DNA of 64,000 nt from Chryseobacterium viscerum (GTDB lineage Bacteria > Bacteroidota > Bacteroidia > Flavobacteriales > Weeksellaceae). Below are positions 34,644 through 43,052 of the stretch, piece by piece. The translations under genes were made by a program, and so were the position numbers. The stretch covers positions 310,001-374,000 of the forward strand of contig NZ_PPEG02000004.1 of NCBI RefSeq assembly GCF_002899945.2, in the 5' to 3' direction. Every line of letters begins with the position of its first letter. The first letter of the stretch is position 1. The notes under the pieces were generated by a model. The model worked only from the letters and a program-made list of their open reading frames with translations. It was not told the DNA's origin and did not search any database.

Positions 34644-35672
34644 ATGGAGAAGACATCAAAAAACCCGGTAAAATCAATACTAACAATAGTAATATCGCTT
34701 GCTTTTGCAGGCTTTTTTTTATGGCTTGCCTTAAGAGGGCTTGATTTTAAAGTCATTCAGAAGTCACTGGCAAAGGCCAATTATCTTTGGGTATTGTTTG
34801 CTTCTGTGTTTGGACTTCTGGCTTATTGGTTCAGGGCTATTCGCTGGAACCTGATGCTGGAACCCATGGGATACAAAATTTCAAATTCCAATTCTCTTTG
34901 GTCCATATCATTTGGATATCTGATGAACCTTACTATTCCAAGAAGCGGTGAAGTGGCAAGAGCTACAGCTTTGTATGGAGTGGAAAAAGTACCTGTGGAT
35001 AAATCTTTTGGGACTATCATTCTGGAAAGGGTGGTTGATTTGGTTTGTATGCTTGGTTTTTTAGGACTGACTTTATTATTTAAATATGATGCAATTCTGG
35101 CGTTCTATAAAAACTCCGGAATAAATATGAATCCTAATAAGATTTTATTGATCCTTTCAATTCTGATTGTAGGAACAGTCTTGTTTTTTGTATTTAAAAA
35201 GAAACTTTCAGGAATTCCATTTTTAGGAAAAGTTGTTAATTTTATTGATGGAATTTTTCAAGGATTAACTTCCATTTTTAAATTAAAAGAAAAAGGAAAA
35301 TTCATCCTTTATACATTAGGAATCTGGATTTGCTATTATTTAGCAGCTTATCTGGTTTGCTTTGCACTTCCTGAAACATCTGCATTTACCTTTGCTGATG
35401 GTTTCTTCATTATTGTGGTGGGAACATTGGGAATGATTATTCCTGCCAGTGGAGGAATTGGAGCTTATAATCTTGCAATGAAATACGGTTTTATGGCTCT
35501 TTTTATTGCTGTAGGAAAAAGCGCAGATTTTGGAGGTGAAATGGGGCTTACGTATTCCTTTATTTCTTTACCGCTGCAGATTGTGATTATGCTGGTGATG
35601 GGATTGATTTCCATTCCTATGCTGGCAAAAGCAAGAAATGCTGCCGCTTCAGAGAAGAATTTTGAAGATTAA
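34644..35672 (+). CDS. Flippase-like membrane protein (UPF0104/LPG synthase TM family)
   Basis: The product is a 342-residue polytopic inner-membrane protein with about eight transmembrane segments. It has family landmarks WFRAIRWNLMLEPMG, GYLMNLTIPRSGEVARA and the later VVGTLGMIIPASGGIGAYN. This is the transmembrane module found in lysylphosphatidylglycerol synthases, but the C-terminal aminoacyl transferase domain is absent, so it is a stand-alone member of unknown substrate, possibly a lipid-linked one. It is coupled to panD. Confidence 0.87.
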   Translation: MEKTSKNPVKSILTIVISLAFAGFFLWLALRGLDFKVIQKSLAKANYLWVLFASVFGLLAYWFRAIRWNLMLEPMGYKISNSNSLWSISFGYLMNLTIPRSGEVARATALYGVEKVPVDKSFGTIILERVVDLVCMLGFLGLTLLFKYDAILAFYKNSGINMNPNKILLILSILIVGTVLFFVFKKKLSGIPFLGKVVNFIDGIFQGLTSIFKLKEKGKFILYTLGIWICYYLAAYLVCFALPETSAFTFADGFFIIVVGTLGMIIPASGGIGAYNLAMKYGFMALFIAVGKSADFGGEMGLTYSFISLPLQIVIMLVMGLISIPMLAKARNAAASEKNFED

Positions 35673-35696
35673 TTCAATATACTTTTAGATAATACA

Positions 35697-35727
35697 AGGT
35701 TCAATTTTTTAATTGGACCTTTTTTTA
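35697..35727 (+). terminator. Terminator of the panD operon
   Basis: AGGTTCAATT and AATTGGACCT pair with one G-U and are followed by seven T residues. Confidence 0.85.
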
Positions 35728-35785
35728 TGGTCATTTTGTGAGTTAAATAGTCTTAATTGGGCTGTGAGGATCATTTTTCTGTCAA

Positions 35786-35793
35786 TAAATTTG
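35786..35793 (+). promoter_or_regulatory. -7 element of the Ter operon
   Basis: TAAATTTG lies 57 bases before the first TerD start codon and after the panD operon terminator, so it is the best candidate for the operon's promoter. Confidence 0.5.
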
Positions 35794-35850
35794 GTCAATT
35801 CGCAAATCACTTCTATCTTAATGCAAAAAATAATCATAATATAAAACACT

Positions 35851-36426
35851 ATGGCAATTAATCTACAGAAAGGACAAAAGATTGAGATAGGCTTGACTAA
35901 AATGACGATAGGATTGGGGTGGGACCCGAATGAAGGAACCGGTTATGACTTTGATCTGGATGCTTCTGCAATCATGATTGATTCTGACAGAAAATTAGTA
36001 AGCGAAGAGTATTTTGTTTTTTATAATAACCTGAATTCTCCGGATGGAGCACTTACTCATACAGGAGATGATCCCAGTGGAAAAAACAGTGATGGTGACG
36101 ATGATGAAGCTATTGTTATAGATCTGGATAAAGTAGACTCAAGAGTCGAAGAGATCCTTTTTGTGGTCACCATAGAAGATTTTGAAAGAAGAAGACAGAA
36201 TTTCGGACAGGTAAGAAACTCTTATATCAGAGTGGTAGACAATCACTCCAACCAGGAAATTGCAAAATATGAACTGGATGAAGATTTCTCTATTGAAACA
36301 GGAGTAGAATTCGGAAGGTTGTACAAAAGAAATGGCAGCTGGAAATTTGAAGCTTCGGGGATTGGATATAGAGCAGACCTTGGCTTCTTCCTTGAAAAAT
36401 ACTACAAAGGGCAAATCATCAAATAA
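35851..36426 (+). CDS. TerD family calcium-binding stress protein 1
   Basis: The product is a 191-residue TerD-fold protein. It starts INLQKGQKIEIGLTKMTIGLGWDPNE. Calcium-coordinating acidic residues are in GYDFDLDASAIMID (about 31-44) and NSDGDDDEAI (about 84-93), the two halves of the TerD metal site. TerD proteins are cytosolic or membrane-associated metal sensors linked to tellurite, oxidative and phage stress. It is the first gene of a six-gene co-directional run ending at 41710. The second TerD gene follows after 27 bases. Confidence 0.93.
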   Translation: MAINLQKGQKIEIGLTKMTIGLGWDPNEGTGYDFDLDASAIMIDSDRKLVSEEYFVFYNNLNSPDGALTHTGDDPSGKNSDGDDDEAIVIDLDKVDSRVEEILFVVTIEDFERRRQNFGQVRNSYIRVVDNHSNQEIAKYELDEDFSIETGVEFGRLYKRNGSWKFEASGIGYRADLGFFLEKYYKGQIIK

Positions 36427-36453
36427 AATCATCAAATACACAAAACGATAACT

Positions 36454-37131
36454 ATGGCAATTAATTTACAGAAAGGACAAACGATAGATTTAAGAAAGAA
36501 TGACCGCGGAGAAAGCATTTATGATCTTTCAAAAGTAACCATTGGTTTAGGATGGGATGTAAGGAAGCAGGGTAGTGGATTCTTTGGAAAACTGTTCAGT
36601 AAAGAAGCTGAATATGACCTTGATGCAGTAGCTTTTCTTCTGGATGGCAACGGGAAAGTAGCCAATCTTGGAAGAACGGTACAGACCAATGACGGAAGAC
36701 AAATGGGACTTTATCAGGGAGATGTGGTTTTCTTCAATTCTATGCAGCACCCAAGTGGGAACGTATGGCTTACAGGAGACAACAGAACCGGAGCGGGAGA
36801 TGGAGATGATGAGCAGATCATTGTAAAACTGGACCAGCTGGATCAGAGTTATCAGAAAATTGTGTTCCTTGTTACCATTTATCAGGGAAAAACTAATAAT
36901 CAGCATTTCGGAATGATCGAAAATGCATTTATCCGTGCCGTAGATGCTACAGGAAAAGAAATTACAAAATATAGTCTTTCCGGAGATTCAAGTATGAATG
37001 GCATGTGTGCCATGGTTTTTGCAGAAGCATACCGTCATAATGGAGACTGGAAATTCCGTGCAGTAGGAGAGCCGCATCATACAGATAACTTTATAGATAT
37101 TCTGAGGCAGCAGTACTCTTATTCCAACTAG
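36454..37131 (+). CDS. TerD family calcium-binding stress protein 2
   Basis: The product is 225 residues with the same opening (INLQKGQTIDL) but a longer N-terminal loop and an insert GSGFFGKLFSKEAEYDLDAVAF. The acidic metal site is seen in EYDLDAVAFLLDGNG and GAGDGDDEQIIVKLDQLD. The two TerD proteins are clearly different paralogues and not a recent duplication. A GC-rich stem-loop separates this gene from the vWA pair, which may set the ratio of TerD to the downstream signalling genes. Confidence 0.92.
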   Translation: MAINLQKGQTIDLRKNDRGESIYDLSKVTIGLGWDVRKQGSGFFGKLFSKEAEYDLDAVAFLLDGNGKVANLGRTVQTNDGRQMGLYQGDVVFFNSMQHPSGNVWLTGDNRTGAGDGDDEQIIVKLDQLDQSYQKIVFLVTIYQGKTNNQHFGMIENAFIRAVDATGKEITKYSLSGDSSMNGMCAMVFAEAYRHNGDWKFRAVGEPHHTDNFIDILRQQYSYSN

Positions 37132-37160
37132 ATTCTCGATTTTTTTCAACTCACATAAAA

Positions 37161-37194
37161 GCCGGCTTGGAAGTCTTCGACTTCCTCCGCCGGC
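37161..37194 (+). promoter_or_regulatory. Intercistronic stem-loop in the Ter operon
   Basis: GCCGGC, then GGAAGTC, a TTCG loop, ACTTCC and GCCGGC form a long GC-rich hairpin 30 bases after the second TerD stop. No T tract follows on the plus strand, so it is more likely an mRNA-stability or partial attenuation element than a full terminator. Confidence 0.6.
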
Positions 37195-37217
37195 TTCAGA
37201 ATTAATACTTGTCTATA

Positions 37218-37856
37218 ATGAGCAGGAGATTATTAGCGTATTTTTTATTAGATACTTCAGGTTCCATGAATGGAGAACCTATTCAGGCATTGAATAACGG
37301 ATTCAACGGCCTTATAAGTATGCTTCGTGCAGATCCTCAGGCGATGGACAGCCTGCATTTGAGTGTCATTACTTTCGATAGAGAGGTTAAGAATATGATA
37401 CCATTAACAGATCTGGCGAGTTTTTACCCAATGGAGATTACCTGCCCGGATAGCGGACCCACTCATACGGGGGCTGCGCTGGAGCTTGTTTCCGAATTGG
37501 TTCAGAAAGAAATTATAAAAGAATCCGCCGATGCAAAGGGAGACTGGCAGCCGTTACTTTTTATATTTACGGATGGAAAGCCTTCGGATATTCAGAAGTA
37601 CAGGCAGATGATTCCTGTAATCAGAGGATTGGAATTTGGTGCTATCGTAGGGTGTGCAGCAGGTCCGAAAGCAGATGAACAGTTTCTGAAAGAACTGACG
37701 GATCATGTAGTGAAACTAGATACTACAGATGCTATTACTCTTTCTTCCTTTTTCAAGTGGGTAAGTTCTTCCATTACACAGGGAGGGCAATCTCAGAATA
37801 CGGGAGAAAATGTCACCTTACCTCCGCCACCATCGGAGCTTACTATTATTATTTAA
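37218..37856 (+). CDS. TerY-like von Willebrand A protein
   Basis: The product is 212 residues from the ATG at 37218; a TTG three codons upstream is possible. It is a single vWA domain with an intact MIDAS: DTSGSM near residue 13, the Thr in SGPTHTGAAL and FTDGKPS for the third loop. TerY-like vWA proteins bind Mg or Ca ions and protein partners. It is followed after 17 bases by a second vWA gene, as is usual for TerY-P modules, and upstream of a phosphatase and a kinase. Its end is a Pro-rich tail (TLPPPPSELT). Confidence 0.9.
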   Translation: MSRRLLAYFLLDTSGSMNGEPIQALNNGFNGLISMLRADPQAMDSLHLSVITFDREVKNMIPLTDLASFYPMEITCPDSGPTHTGAALELVSELVQKEIIKESADAKGDWQPLLFIFTDGKPSDIQKYRQMIPVIRGLEFGAIVGCAAGPKADEQFLKELTDHVVKLDTTDAITLSSFFKWVSSSITQGGQSQNTGENVTLPPPPSELTIII

Positions 37857-37873
37857 AAAATTGTCTTTACAAT

Positions 37874-38917
37874 ATGAGAAGACTGCCTATTTATTTTTTA
37901 GTAGATATCTCCGAATCTATGGTAGGAGAGCCTATTGAGCAGGTACAGGAAGGTATCGCCAATATCATCAGGGAATTGAAAAAAGATCCCTATTCATTGG
38001 AAACCGTTTATATTTCCGTGGTAGGTTTTGCAGGAGAAGCAGAAGTGATTACTCCCATGCAGGATATTATCAGTTTTTATCCGCCTAAGATTCCTATTGG
38101 AAGCGGTACATCACTTTCACAGGGGCTGATTAAAATAATGGATTGTATCGACAGGGATATTGTGAAAACAACCTATGAACGAAAAGGAGACTGGAAGCCT
38201 ATTGTTTTCCTGTTTACGGATGGAGTTCCTACTGATGATGCCACCAAAGCCATTGAAAGATGGACTCATAAATACAGCGGAAAACCCAATACAATTGCTG
38301 TATCCATAGGTGAAAATACTAATTATAAACTTCTCGGTTCTTTAGCCGATAATGTATTATTGTTCAATAACTCGGATGAAAACTCTTACAAAGAATTTTT
38401 TAAATGGGTAACGGATTCTATTAAAACAACCAGCCAGAGTGTAACAGAAGCGAAAAAGGAAGGAATTAATCTATCCAAGATCGATTCTCTTATTCTTGAA
38501 AAAGTAGATCCCGAAATGGAACAGAAATTCCCGGACAATAATTTTGTAGTGTTGAACGGAAAATGTCAGCAAACGGAAAAGCTTTATCTGATGAAATTTA
38601 AAAAAGCCTTCGCCGAATCAAGCATTCCGGGAATGGCTACGAGATATTACAGATTGGATGGAGCTTATAAAATTGATGAAAAAGCCTACTACAGACTTTC
38701 CTCAAATCAGAAAACCCATCTTAAAATTAATATAGAAGAATTGGAAGGAGGTACTTCATGTCCTCACTGTGCGAACCCCATTGCATTGGCTACCTGTTCA
38801 TGTGGTGGTATTCACTGCCTGAGAGGAGAAGGATACAGCAAATGTCCATGGTGTGGAACTTCAGATTATTACGGATTCTCTGGTGGAGGATTTGATATTA
38901 ACAGAACTCTGGGCTAA
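37874..38917 (+). CDS. vWA protein with C-terminal TerY-C zinc domain
   Basis: The product is 347 residues from MRRLPIYFLVDISESMVGE at 37874. The vWA domain (1-200) keeps the MIDAS DISES, the Thr in GSGTSLSQG and FTDGVPTDD. A helical linker follows, then a zinc-binding TerY-C domain with CPHC at 296-299, then CSCGGIHC and CPWCG, and a Gly-rich end. TerY-C is specific to Ter systems and supports the system assignment strongly. The stop codon overlaps the start of the phosphatase gene (TAATGATG), so translation is coupled. Confidence 0.9.
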   Translation: MRRLPIYFLVDISESMVGEPIEQVQEGIANIIRELKKDPYSLETVYISVVGFAGEAEVITPMQDIISFYPPKIPIGSGTSLSQGLIKIMDCIDRDIVKTTYERKGDWKPIVFLFTDGVPTDDATKAIERWTHKYSGKPNTIAVSIGENTNYKLLGSLADNVLLFNNSDENSYKEFFKWVTDSIKTTSQSVTEAKKEGINLSKIDSLILEKVDPEMEQKFPDNNFVVLNGKCQQTEKLYLMKFKKAFAESSIPGMATRYYRLDGAYKIDEKAYYRLSSNQKTHLKINIEELEGGTSCPHCANPIALATCSCGGIHCLRGEGYSKCPWCGTSDYYGFSGGGFDINRTLG

Positions 38918-40194
38918 TGATGGGTAAATTTTTCAGGAAATCAGCCTCTGAATCTAAGCCAAAAACTATGGAACAAGCTGTTGTTTATAAAGAAAAAGAA
39001 GAGTTTAAAGATGCCCATTGGGTATTGAAGAATGCCAGCGCCAAGCAGTTCTATGAATTCAGCCTTGACATGGAAGACTTTCCAAACATAAAGATTCAGA
39101 AGATTGGAAACCTAGAAGAAACGGGACTTACTTTTGAAAATAATACCCTTTCGGGAACTCCGGTTACGAATAATATGTATCATCTGGACGTTCAGTTTTA
39201 TCACATTCATGATCAGGACCAGATTGAAATAAAGAAGATCCAGCTTTTTGTAAACGCAGATCCGAAAGACTTGTGGAAAAATATCCCAAGCGATAAAAAT
39301 GCTGCTTTTTATAAATCTGAAGAAGACTCCTTCAAAGGTTCCTTTTCAGACAAAAAAATTGTTGTGGCTTCCAAAAGAGGGCGTTCCCATGCTCATGAAG
39401 GAAAATTCCGTGAAGATGATTTTGCAGTGAATAAGCTTCCTGAAGACTGGAATATTATTTCTGTTTCAGATGGAGCGGGCTCGGCTAAGGCTGCCAGAGA
39501 AGGTTCAAGATTGGCTACGGCAACGATCAATCAGTTTTTCAATTCACAGGAAATAATAAACCAAATTGAAAACCAAATCAATCGTATGTACGCTTCTGAA
39601 TCTTCCCATGAGGAACGTTCCGATGCAGAATCCAATATCACCAATCTTTTGGCAAAAGGTGTTTTGGATGTTTATCACACCTTAGAAAAAACGGCAGCAG
39701 AAAATGCGTTGTCTGTAAATGATCTGCATGCAACCCTTATTTTTACATTATTTAAAAAATTCAGTTTCGGATATGTCATTCTGAGCTTTGGAGTAGGAGA
39801 CTGCCCAATTAATCTTATTAATGCTGACTTTTCCGAAGTGAAACTCTTAAATCAGATGGATGTGGGAGAATTTGGAGGAGGAACCCGCTTTATCACCATG
39901 AAAGAAATTTTTAATGATAAAATGACTTCCCGTTTTAGAATGACCTGTGTGGATGATTTTTCTTATCTCGTGCTGATGACGGATGGTATTTATGATCCTA
40001 AATTTACCACAGAAAACAAACTGGAAGATATCCAAAGCTGGAAGTCCCTTTTTGAAGATCTGGCCGGAAATAATGATGACCGGACGAAAGCAGATTTCGT
40101 CAACGACGAAAAAATTGATGAACAGCTTCTTCTATGGAGCGATTTCTGGAGCAGAGGAAACCATGATGACCGTACATTGGCCATAATCTATTAA
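38917..40194 (+). CDS. PP2C-type protein phosphatase with N-terminal Ig-like domain
   Basis: The product is 425 residues. Residues of about 30-125 look like a cadherin or Ig-like beta sandwich (LEETGLTFENNTLSGTPV is the He_PIG-type end). A PP2C catalytic domain fills about 155-420: REDDFAVNK, SDGAGSAKAAREGS with Asp185 as a metal ligand, and LMTDGIYDP with Asp356. The last metal Asp is in the final NHDDRTLAII. It is the phosphatase of the TerY-P triad and overlaps the vWA-TerY-C gene. It would reverse the action of the kinase encoded 4 bases downstream. Targets are unknown. Confidence 0.9.
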   Translation: MMGKFFRKSASESKPKTMEQAVVYKEKEEFKDAHWVLKNASAKQFYEFSLDMEDFPNIKIQKIGNLEETGLTFENNTLSGTPVTNNMYHLDVQFYHIHDQDQIEIKKIQLFVNADPKDLWKNIPSDKNAAFYKSEEDSFKGSFSDKKIVVASKRGRSHAHEGKFREDDFAVNKLPEDWNIISVSDGAGSAKAAREGSRLATATINQFFNSQEIINQIENQINRMYASESSHEERSDAESNITNLLAKGVLDVYHTLEKTAAENALSVNDLHATLIFTLFKKFSFGYVILSFGVGDCPINLINADFSEVKLLNQMDVGEFGGGTRFITMKEIFNDKMTSRFRMTCVDDFSYLVLMTDGIYDPKFTTENKLEDIQSWKSLFEDLAGNNDDRTKADFVNDEKIDEQLLLWSDFWSRGNHDDRTLAIIY

Positions 40195-40198
40195 TACC

Positions 40199-41710
40199 AT
40201 GAAAAAGACCATTAAAGTTGTTTCTGTTCTGGATACAGCCAAATCGTATGAATACATAGATGAAAATCCCATCCGGGGCGGGGTGAAAGATGTTTACTTT
40301 TCGCCTGATAAAGACTATGTAGTCGCTTTCTATCGAAATCCGTTGGATGAAGGGCAAAAAGAAAGAATCATGAGAATTGTTTCTACCTATCTGCAGAGTA
40401 TACAGAATGGAAATACCTCCGAATACTTTCTGAACGAAATTTTTAGATGGCCGTACGATATCGTTGAAAGAAATAAACTCACAGGAATTGTGGTTCCTGT
40501 TTATCACAATAAATTTTATTTTGCCAAAGGATATATCGGTTCAGATAATATCCAGGGACAGGATAAAGTAGGGAAATGGTTTACCGCTCCGATGTTCAGA
40601 AATCAGCAGTATCCGTTGAGACTGGATCAGTCTGAACTTGGGGATTGGTTGAGCTATTTTCAAATTGCAGTCAATATCAGCAGGGGAGTAAAAAAACTGC
40701 ATCAGATGGGGCTGGCACATTCTGATCTGTCCTATAATAATATTCTGGTAGATCCCGTTTCAAAATCTGCTTGTATCATTGATATAGACGGTTTGGTTGT
40801 TCCAAAACTGTTTCAACCTGAAGTCATAGGAACCGCAGATTTTATTGCTCCTGAAGTTTTAAAAACAAAAAATCTGAGTCTTCAGGATCCCAAACGGCAC
40901 CTGCCCAATCAAAAAACAGATCTTCATGCTCTTGCTGTTTTGATTTATATGTATCTCCTGAGAAGGCACCCATTGCGTGGAGGGAAAATCTGGGATCTGG
41001 ATTCCGAAAAAGATGAAATTTTATCCATGGGAGAAAAAGCCTTGTTTGTAGAACATCCGGGAGATTCTTCCAATCATGTGAAAGCAGATCATCTCAGAAA
41101 ATGGGATGCATTCTGGGGCGATCCGCAAAAGATTCCTTATACCATAACAGGTCCTTACCTTTCAGATCTGTTTAGGAAAACATTTATAGACGGACTGCAT
41201 GACCCCATCAGACGTCCTACAGCCAACGAATGGGAAAGCGCCTTATTGAAAACTGTAGACCTGATACAGCCTTGTCATAATTCCAACTGTACCGAAAAAT
41301 GGTATGTCTTTGATAATACCAGCAAGCCCAAATGTCCTTTCTGTGGAACACCCCATCAAGGTACATTACCGGTTTTGGATCTGTATTTTAAATTTGATGA
41401 TGAGGTATGGAAACCGGAAAATCACAGATTGATGGTCTATCACAATCAGTATTTATTCAAGTGGCATGTTTCCAGAAAAGTGATAAGAAATGAAAATCTT
41501 ACCATGCAGGATAAAATGCCGGTGGGATACTTTACCTTCCATCAGGGAAAATGGGTATTGGTAAATCAAGGGTTATCCGGAATGAAAGATATCACAGAGC
41601 AAAAAGAAATTCCACCCGGTTCCATGGTTGAGCTTACAGATGGTAAAAAAATATTGCTTTCCGCAGAAGAAGGCGGAAGACTGATCTATGTAACCATGGC
41701 GAATCAGTAA
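40199..41710 (+). CDS. Protein kinase of the TerY-P triad, with zinc ribbon and FHA-like tail
   Basis: The product is 503 residues. A eukaryote-like kinase fold (about 20-340) shows HSDLSYNN with catalytic Asp176 and Asn181 and the metal loop DIDG at 195-198. Activation-segment features follow (GTADFIAPEV, KTDLHALAVLIYMYLLRRHPLRGG). The VAIK lysine is not obvious in YVVAFYRNP. A zinc ribbon (CHNSNC, CPFCG) lies near 360-385. The last 110 residues are beta-rich with VNQGLSGMKD and GSMVELTDGKKILLS, suggesting a divergent FHA domain, which is inference. It is the last gene of the operon. Confidence 0.88.
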   Translation: MKKTIKVVSVLDTAKSYEYIDENPIRGGVKDVYFSPDKDYVVAFYRNPLDEGQKERIMRIVSTYLQSIQNGNTSEYFLNEIFRWPYDIVERNKLTGIVVPVYHNKFYFAKGYIGSDNIQGQDKVGKWFTAPMFRNQQYPLRLDQSELGDWLSYFQIAVNISRGVKKLHQMGLAHSDLSYNNILVDPVSKSACIIDIDGLVVPKLFQPEVIGTADFIAPEVLKTKNLSLQDPKRHLPNQKTDLHALAVLIYMYLLRRHPLRGGKIWDLDSEKDEILSMGEKALFVEHPGDSSNHVKADHLRKWDAFWGDPQKIPYTITGPYLSDLFRKTFIDGLHDPIRRPTANEWESALLKTVDLIQPCHNSNCTEKWYVFDNTSKPKCPFCGTPHQGTLPVLDLYFKFDDEVWKPENHRLMVYHNQYLFKWHVSRKVIRNENLTMQDKMPVGYFTFHQGKWVLVNQGLSGMKDITEQKEIPPGSMVELTDGKKILLSAEEGGRLIYVTMANQ

Positions 41711-41847
41711 ACGGTCATTGCAAGCGTAGTGAAGCAATCTCAGATTTTTCAGATCTCGCAGATGATTGTGGCTATTTGTGCCCATTTATTTGTGCGATTT
41801 GTGTTTGAATCAAAGGAAAAATTCAACGGCTTTAGCCCAAACTTAAA
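41709..41847. repeat. Composite intergenic repeat patch
   Basis: GGTCATTGCAAGCGTAGTGAAGCAATC resembles the widespread bacterial intergenic repeat of the form GTCATTGCGAG followed by CGAAGCAATC. ATTTGTGCCCATTT and TTTGTGCGATTTGTG units come next, then CGGCTTTAGCCCAAACTTAA, shared with 33430-33490. The patch sits between convergent gene ends and contains no gene. Confidence 0.6.
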
Positions 41848-41857
41848 TGATCTCACT

Positions 41858-42298
41858 TTACTGCTTTTCAGTTTCCATAAAATAAGAATACTCATCTTCA
41901 TCCACGATTCTGAAACCTAGACTTGTATAAAGATGCTGGGCCTTATTGGTCTTTAAAACACTTAATGACACAGTTTTTCCTGCTAGTGAAGCTTCTTCCA
42001 GAATATCAGACAAAATTTTTTTTCCAAGTCCCTTACCTTGCTGGCTGGGATCAATCTGAAGTTGCAGGACCTCAATATTGGTAAATGTTCTGTCTACTTT
42101 TAACAGTCCGATGGGCTGATTGTCTAAAAGAATAATATGGGCTTTTTCAAACTGATACAGAATTCTTTGCAGGGTTGTTTCTCTGTCAGTAGAAAGCCCT
42201 GAAGTTTCATAATGAGGATTCATGGTTTTCATTCTGAGATCAAGAAGAAAATCAATATCGGTATCATCAGCTTGTTTGTAGTGAAGGTCAAGTTTCAT
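41858..42298 (-). CDS. GNAT family N-acetyltransferase
   Basis: The product is a 146-residue acetyl-CoA-dependent N-acetyltransferase. The coenzyme-binding motif A is QLQIDPSQQGKGLGKKILSDIL (about 78-99, with Q-x-x-G-x-G/K), preceded by the strand of IGLLKVDRTFTNIEVLQ and followed by VLKTNKAQHLYTSLGF, which is motif B. The substrate is not determinable. It sits 24 bases downstream of the exoribonuclease gene on the same strand. Confidence 0.9.
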   Translation of the reverse strand: MKLDLHYKQADDTDIDFLLDLRMKTMNPHYETSGLSTDRETTLQRILYQFEKAHIILLDNQPIGLLKVDRTFTNIEVLQLQIDPSQQGKGLGKKILSDILEEASLAGKTVSLSVLKTNKAQHLYTSLGFRIVDEDEYSYFMETEKQ

Positions 42299-42322
42299 AT
42301 TTAAAAATAAAAATTAGAGTGT

Positions 42323-42844
42323 CTACTTTAATGCAATTTTCAGTCCCATTTCTTCTTTCATGTACAGCAAAACCTCAGCATTTCCTCTGGCATCGTCTAC
42401 CGGATTGTGCGTATGTTCAGTTTTGCGAAGGTGCTTCCATTGGGCGAAAGTATCTTTTTCCAATCCACAATAAAGGTCAGAAAGCCTCCTGGAAGAAAAA
42501 CCAAAAGGATTTCTTCCGATAAAATGATGAAAATACCAACAGATAAACATCCAGTCGAAACCATTATTATCACTGATGAAAATAGGTCTCCCTTTGGAAT
42601 TTGTTTTAATCCAGTCTTCAAAGGCAAGCATTACTTCTTCAGGATCATCAAAATTCATTGTTTCCTCCCTGCTGAAACCTGAAATAGCCAAAGCATCAGG
42701 ATTGAATTTTTCAGAAACAGGCTTCAGTCTTCCATAAAAAGTAGTGTCAAGCTCTTCATCAACGAGTACTGCCCCGAAACATACCATTGAAAAATCGCCG
42801 GGAATCGGGCCGTCCGACTCTATGTCAACCATGATATAGCTCAT
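42323..42844 (-). CDS. DEDDh 3'-5' exoribonuclease
   Basis: The product is a 173-residue nuclease. Exo I is VDIESDGPIPGDFSM, Exo II lies in SDNNGFDWMFICWYF and Exo III is HTHNPVDDARGNAEVL, supplying the Asp-Glu-Asp-Asp and His set. It belongs to the short exoribonuclease family seen in Bacteroidetes and some Proteobacteria (a 3'-5' exoribonuclease similar to the DUF5051 group), not to oligoribonuclease. It would degrade RNA or small nucleotides in the cytosol. It is first in a two-gene unit with the GNAT gene. Confidence 0.87.
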   Translation of the reverse strand: MSYIMVDIESDGPIPGDFSMVCFGAVLVDEELDTTFYGRLKPVSEKFNPDALAISGFSREETMNFDDPEEVMLAFEDWIKTNSKGRPIFISDNNGFDWMFICWYFHHFIGRNPFGFSSRRLSDLYCGLEKDTFAQWKHLRKTEHTHNPVDDARGNAEVLLYMKEEMGLKIALK

Positions 42845-42883
42845 TGGAAATCGTTTTTAAGAAAACGAAGATATTGAAATAAG

Positions 42884-43052
42884 TTGAAGGAGGGAAGCGG
42901 GAAGAAAGAAGATGGAAGTTGTTTTTGTGTTGTAAAGAACTTTTTGCCTTTTAATTCAAAAAGCACTTTCAAAAAATATCTCAATCAAAAAACTTCATCA
43001 GTTCATCGTCTTGCAAAACCTCCTTCTTCCAGCTCCCATCTTCCAGCTTTAT
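42884..43052. repeat. Inverted pair of purine-rich repeats flanking the tyrS end
   Basis: GGAGGGAAGCGGGAAGAAAG with AAGATGGAAG (42888-42917) and, on the opposite strand at 43018-43051, AAGCTGGAAGATGGGAGC with TGGAAGAAGGAGG are two relatives in inverted orientation. They bracket an otherwise geneless 190-base gap. Confidence 0.5.
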
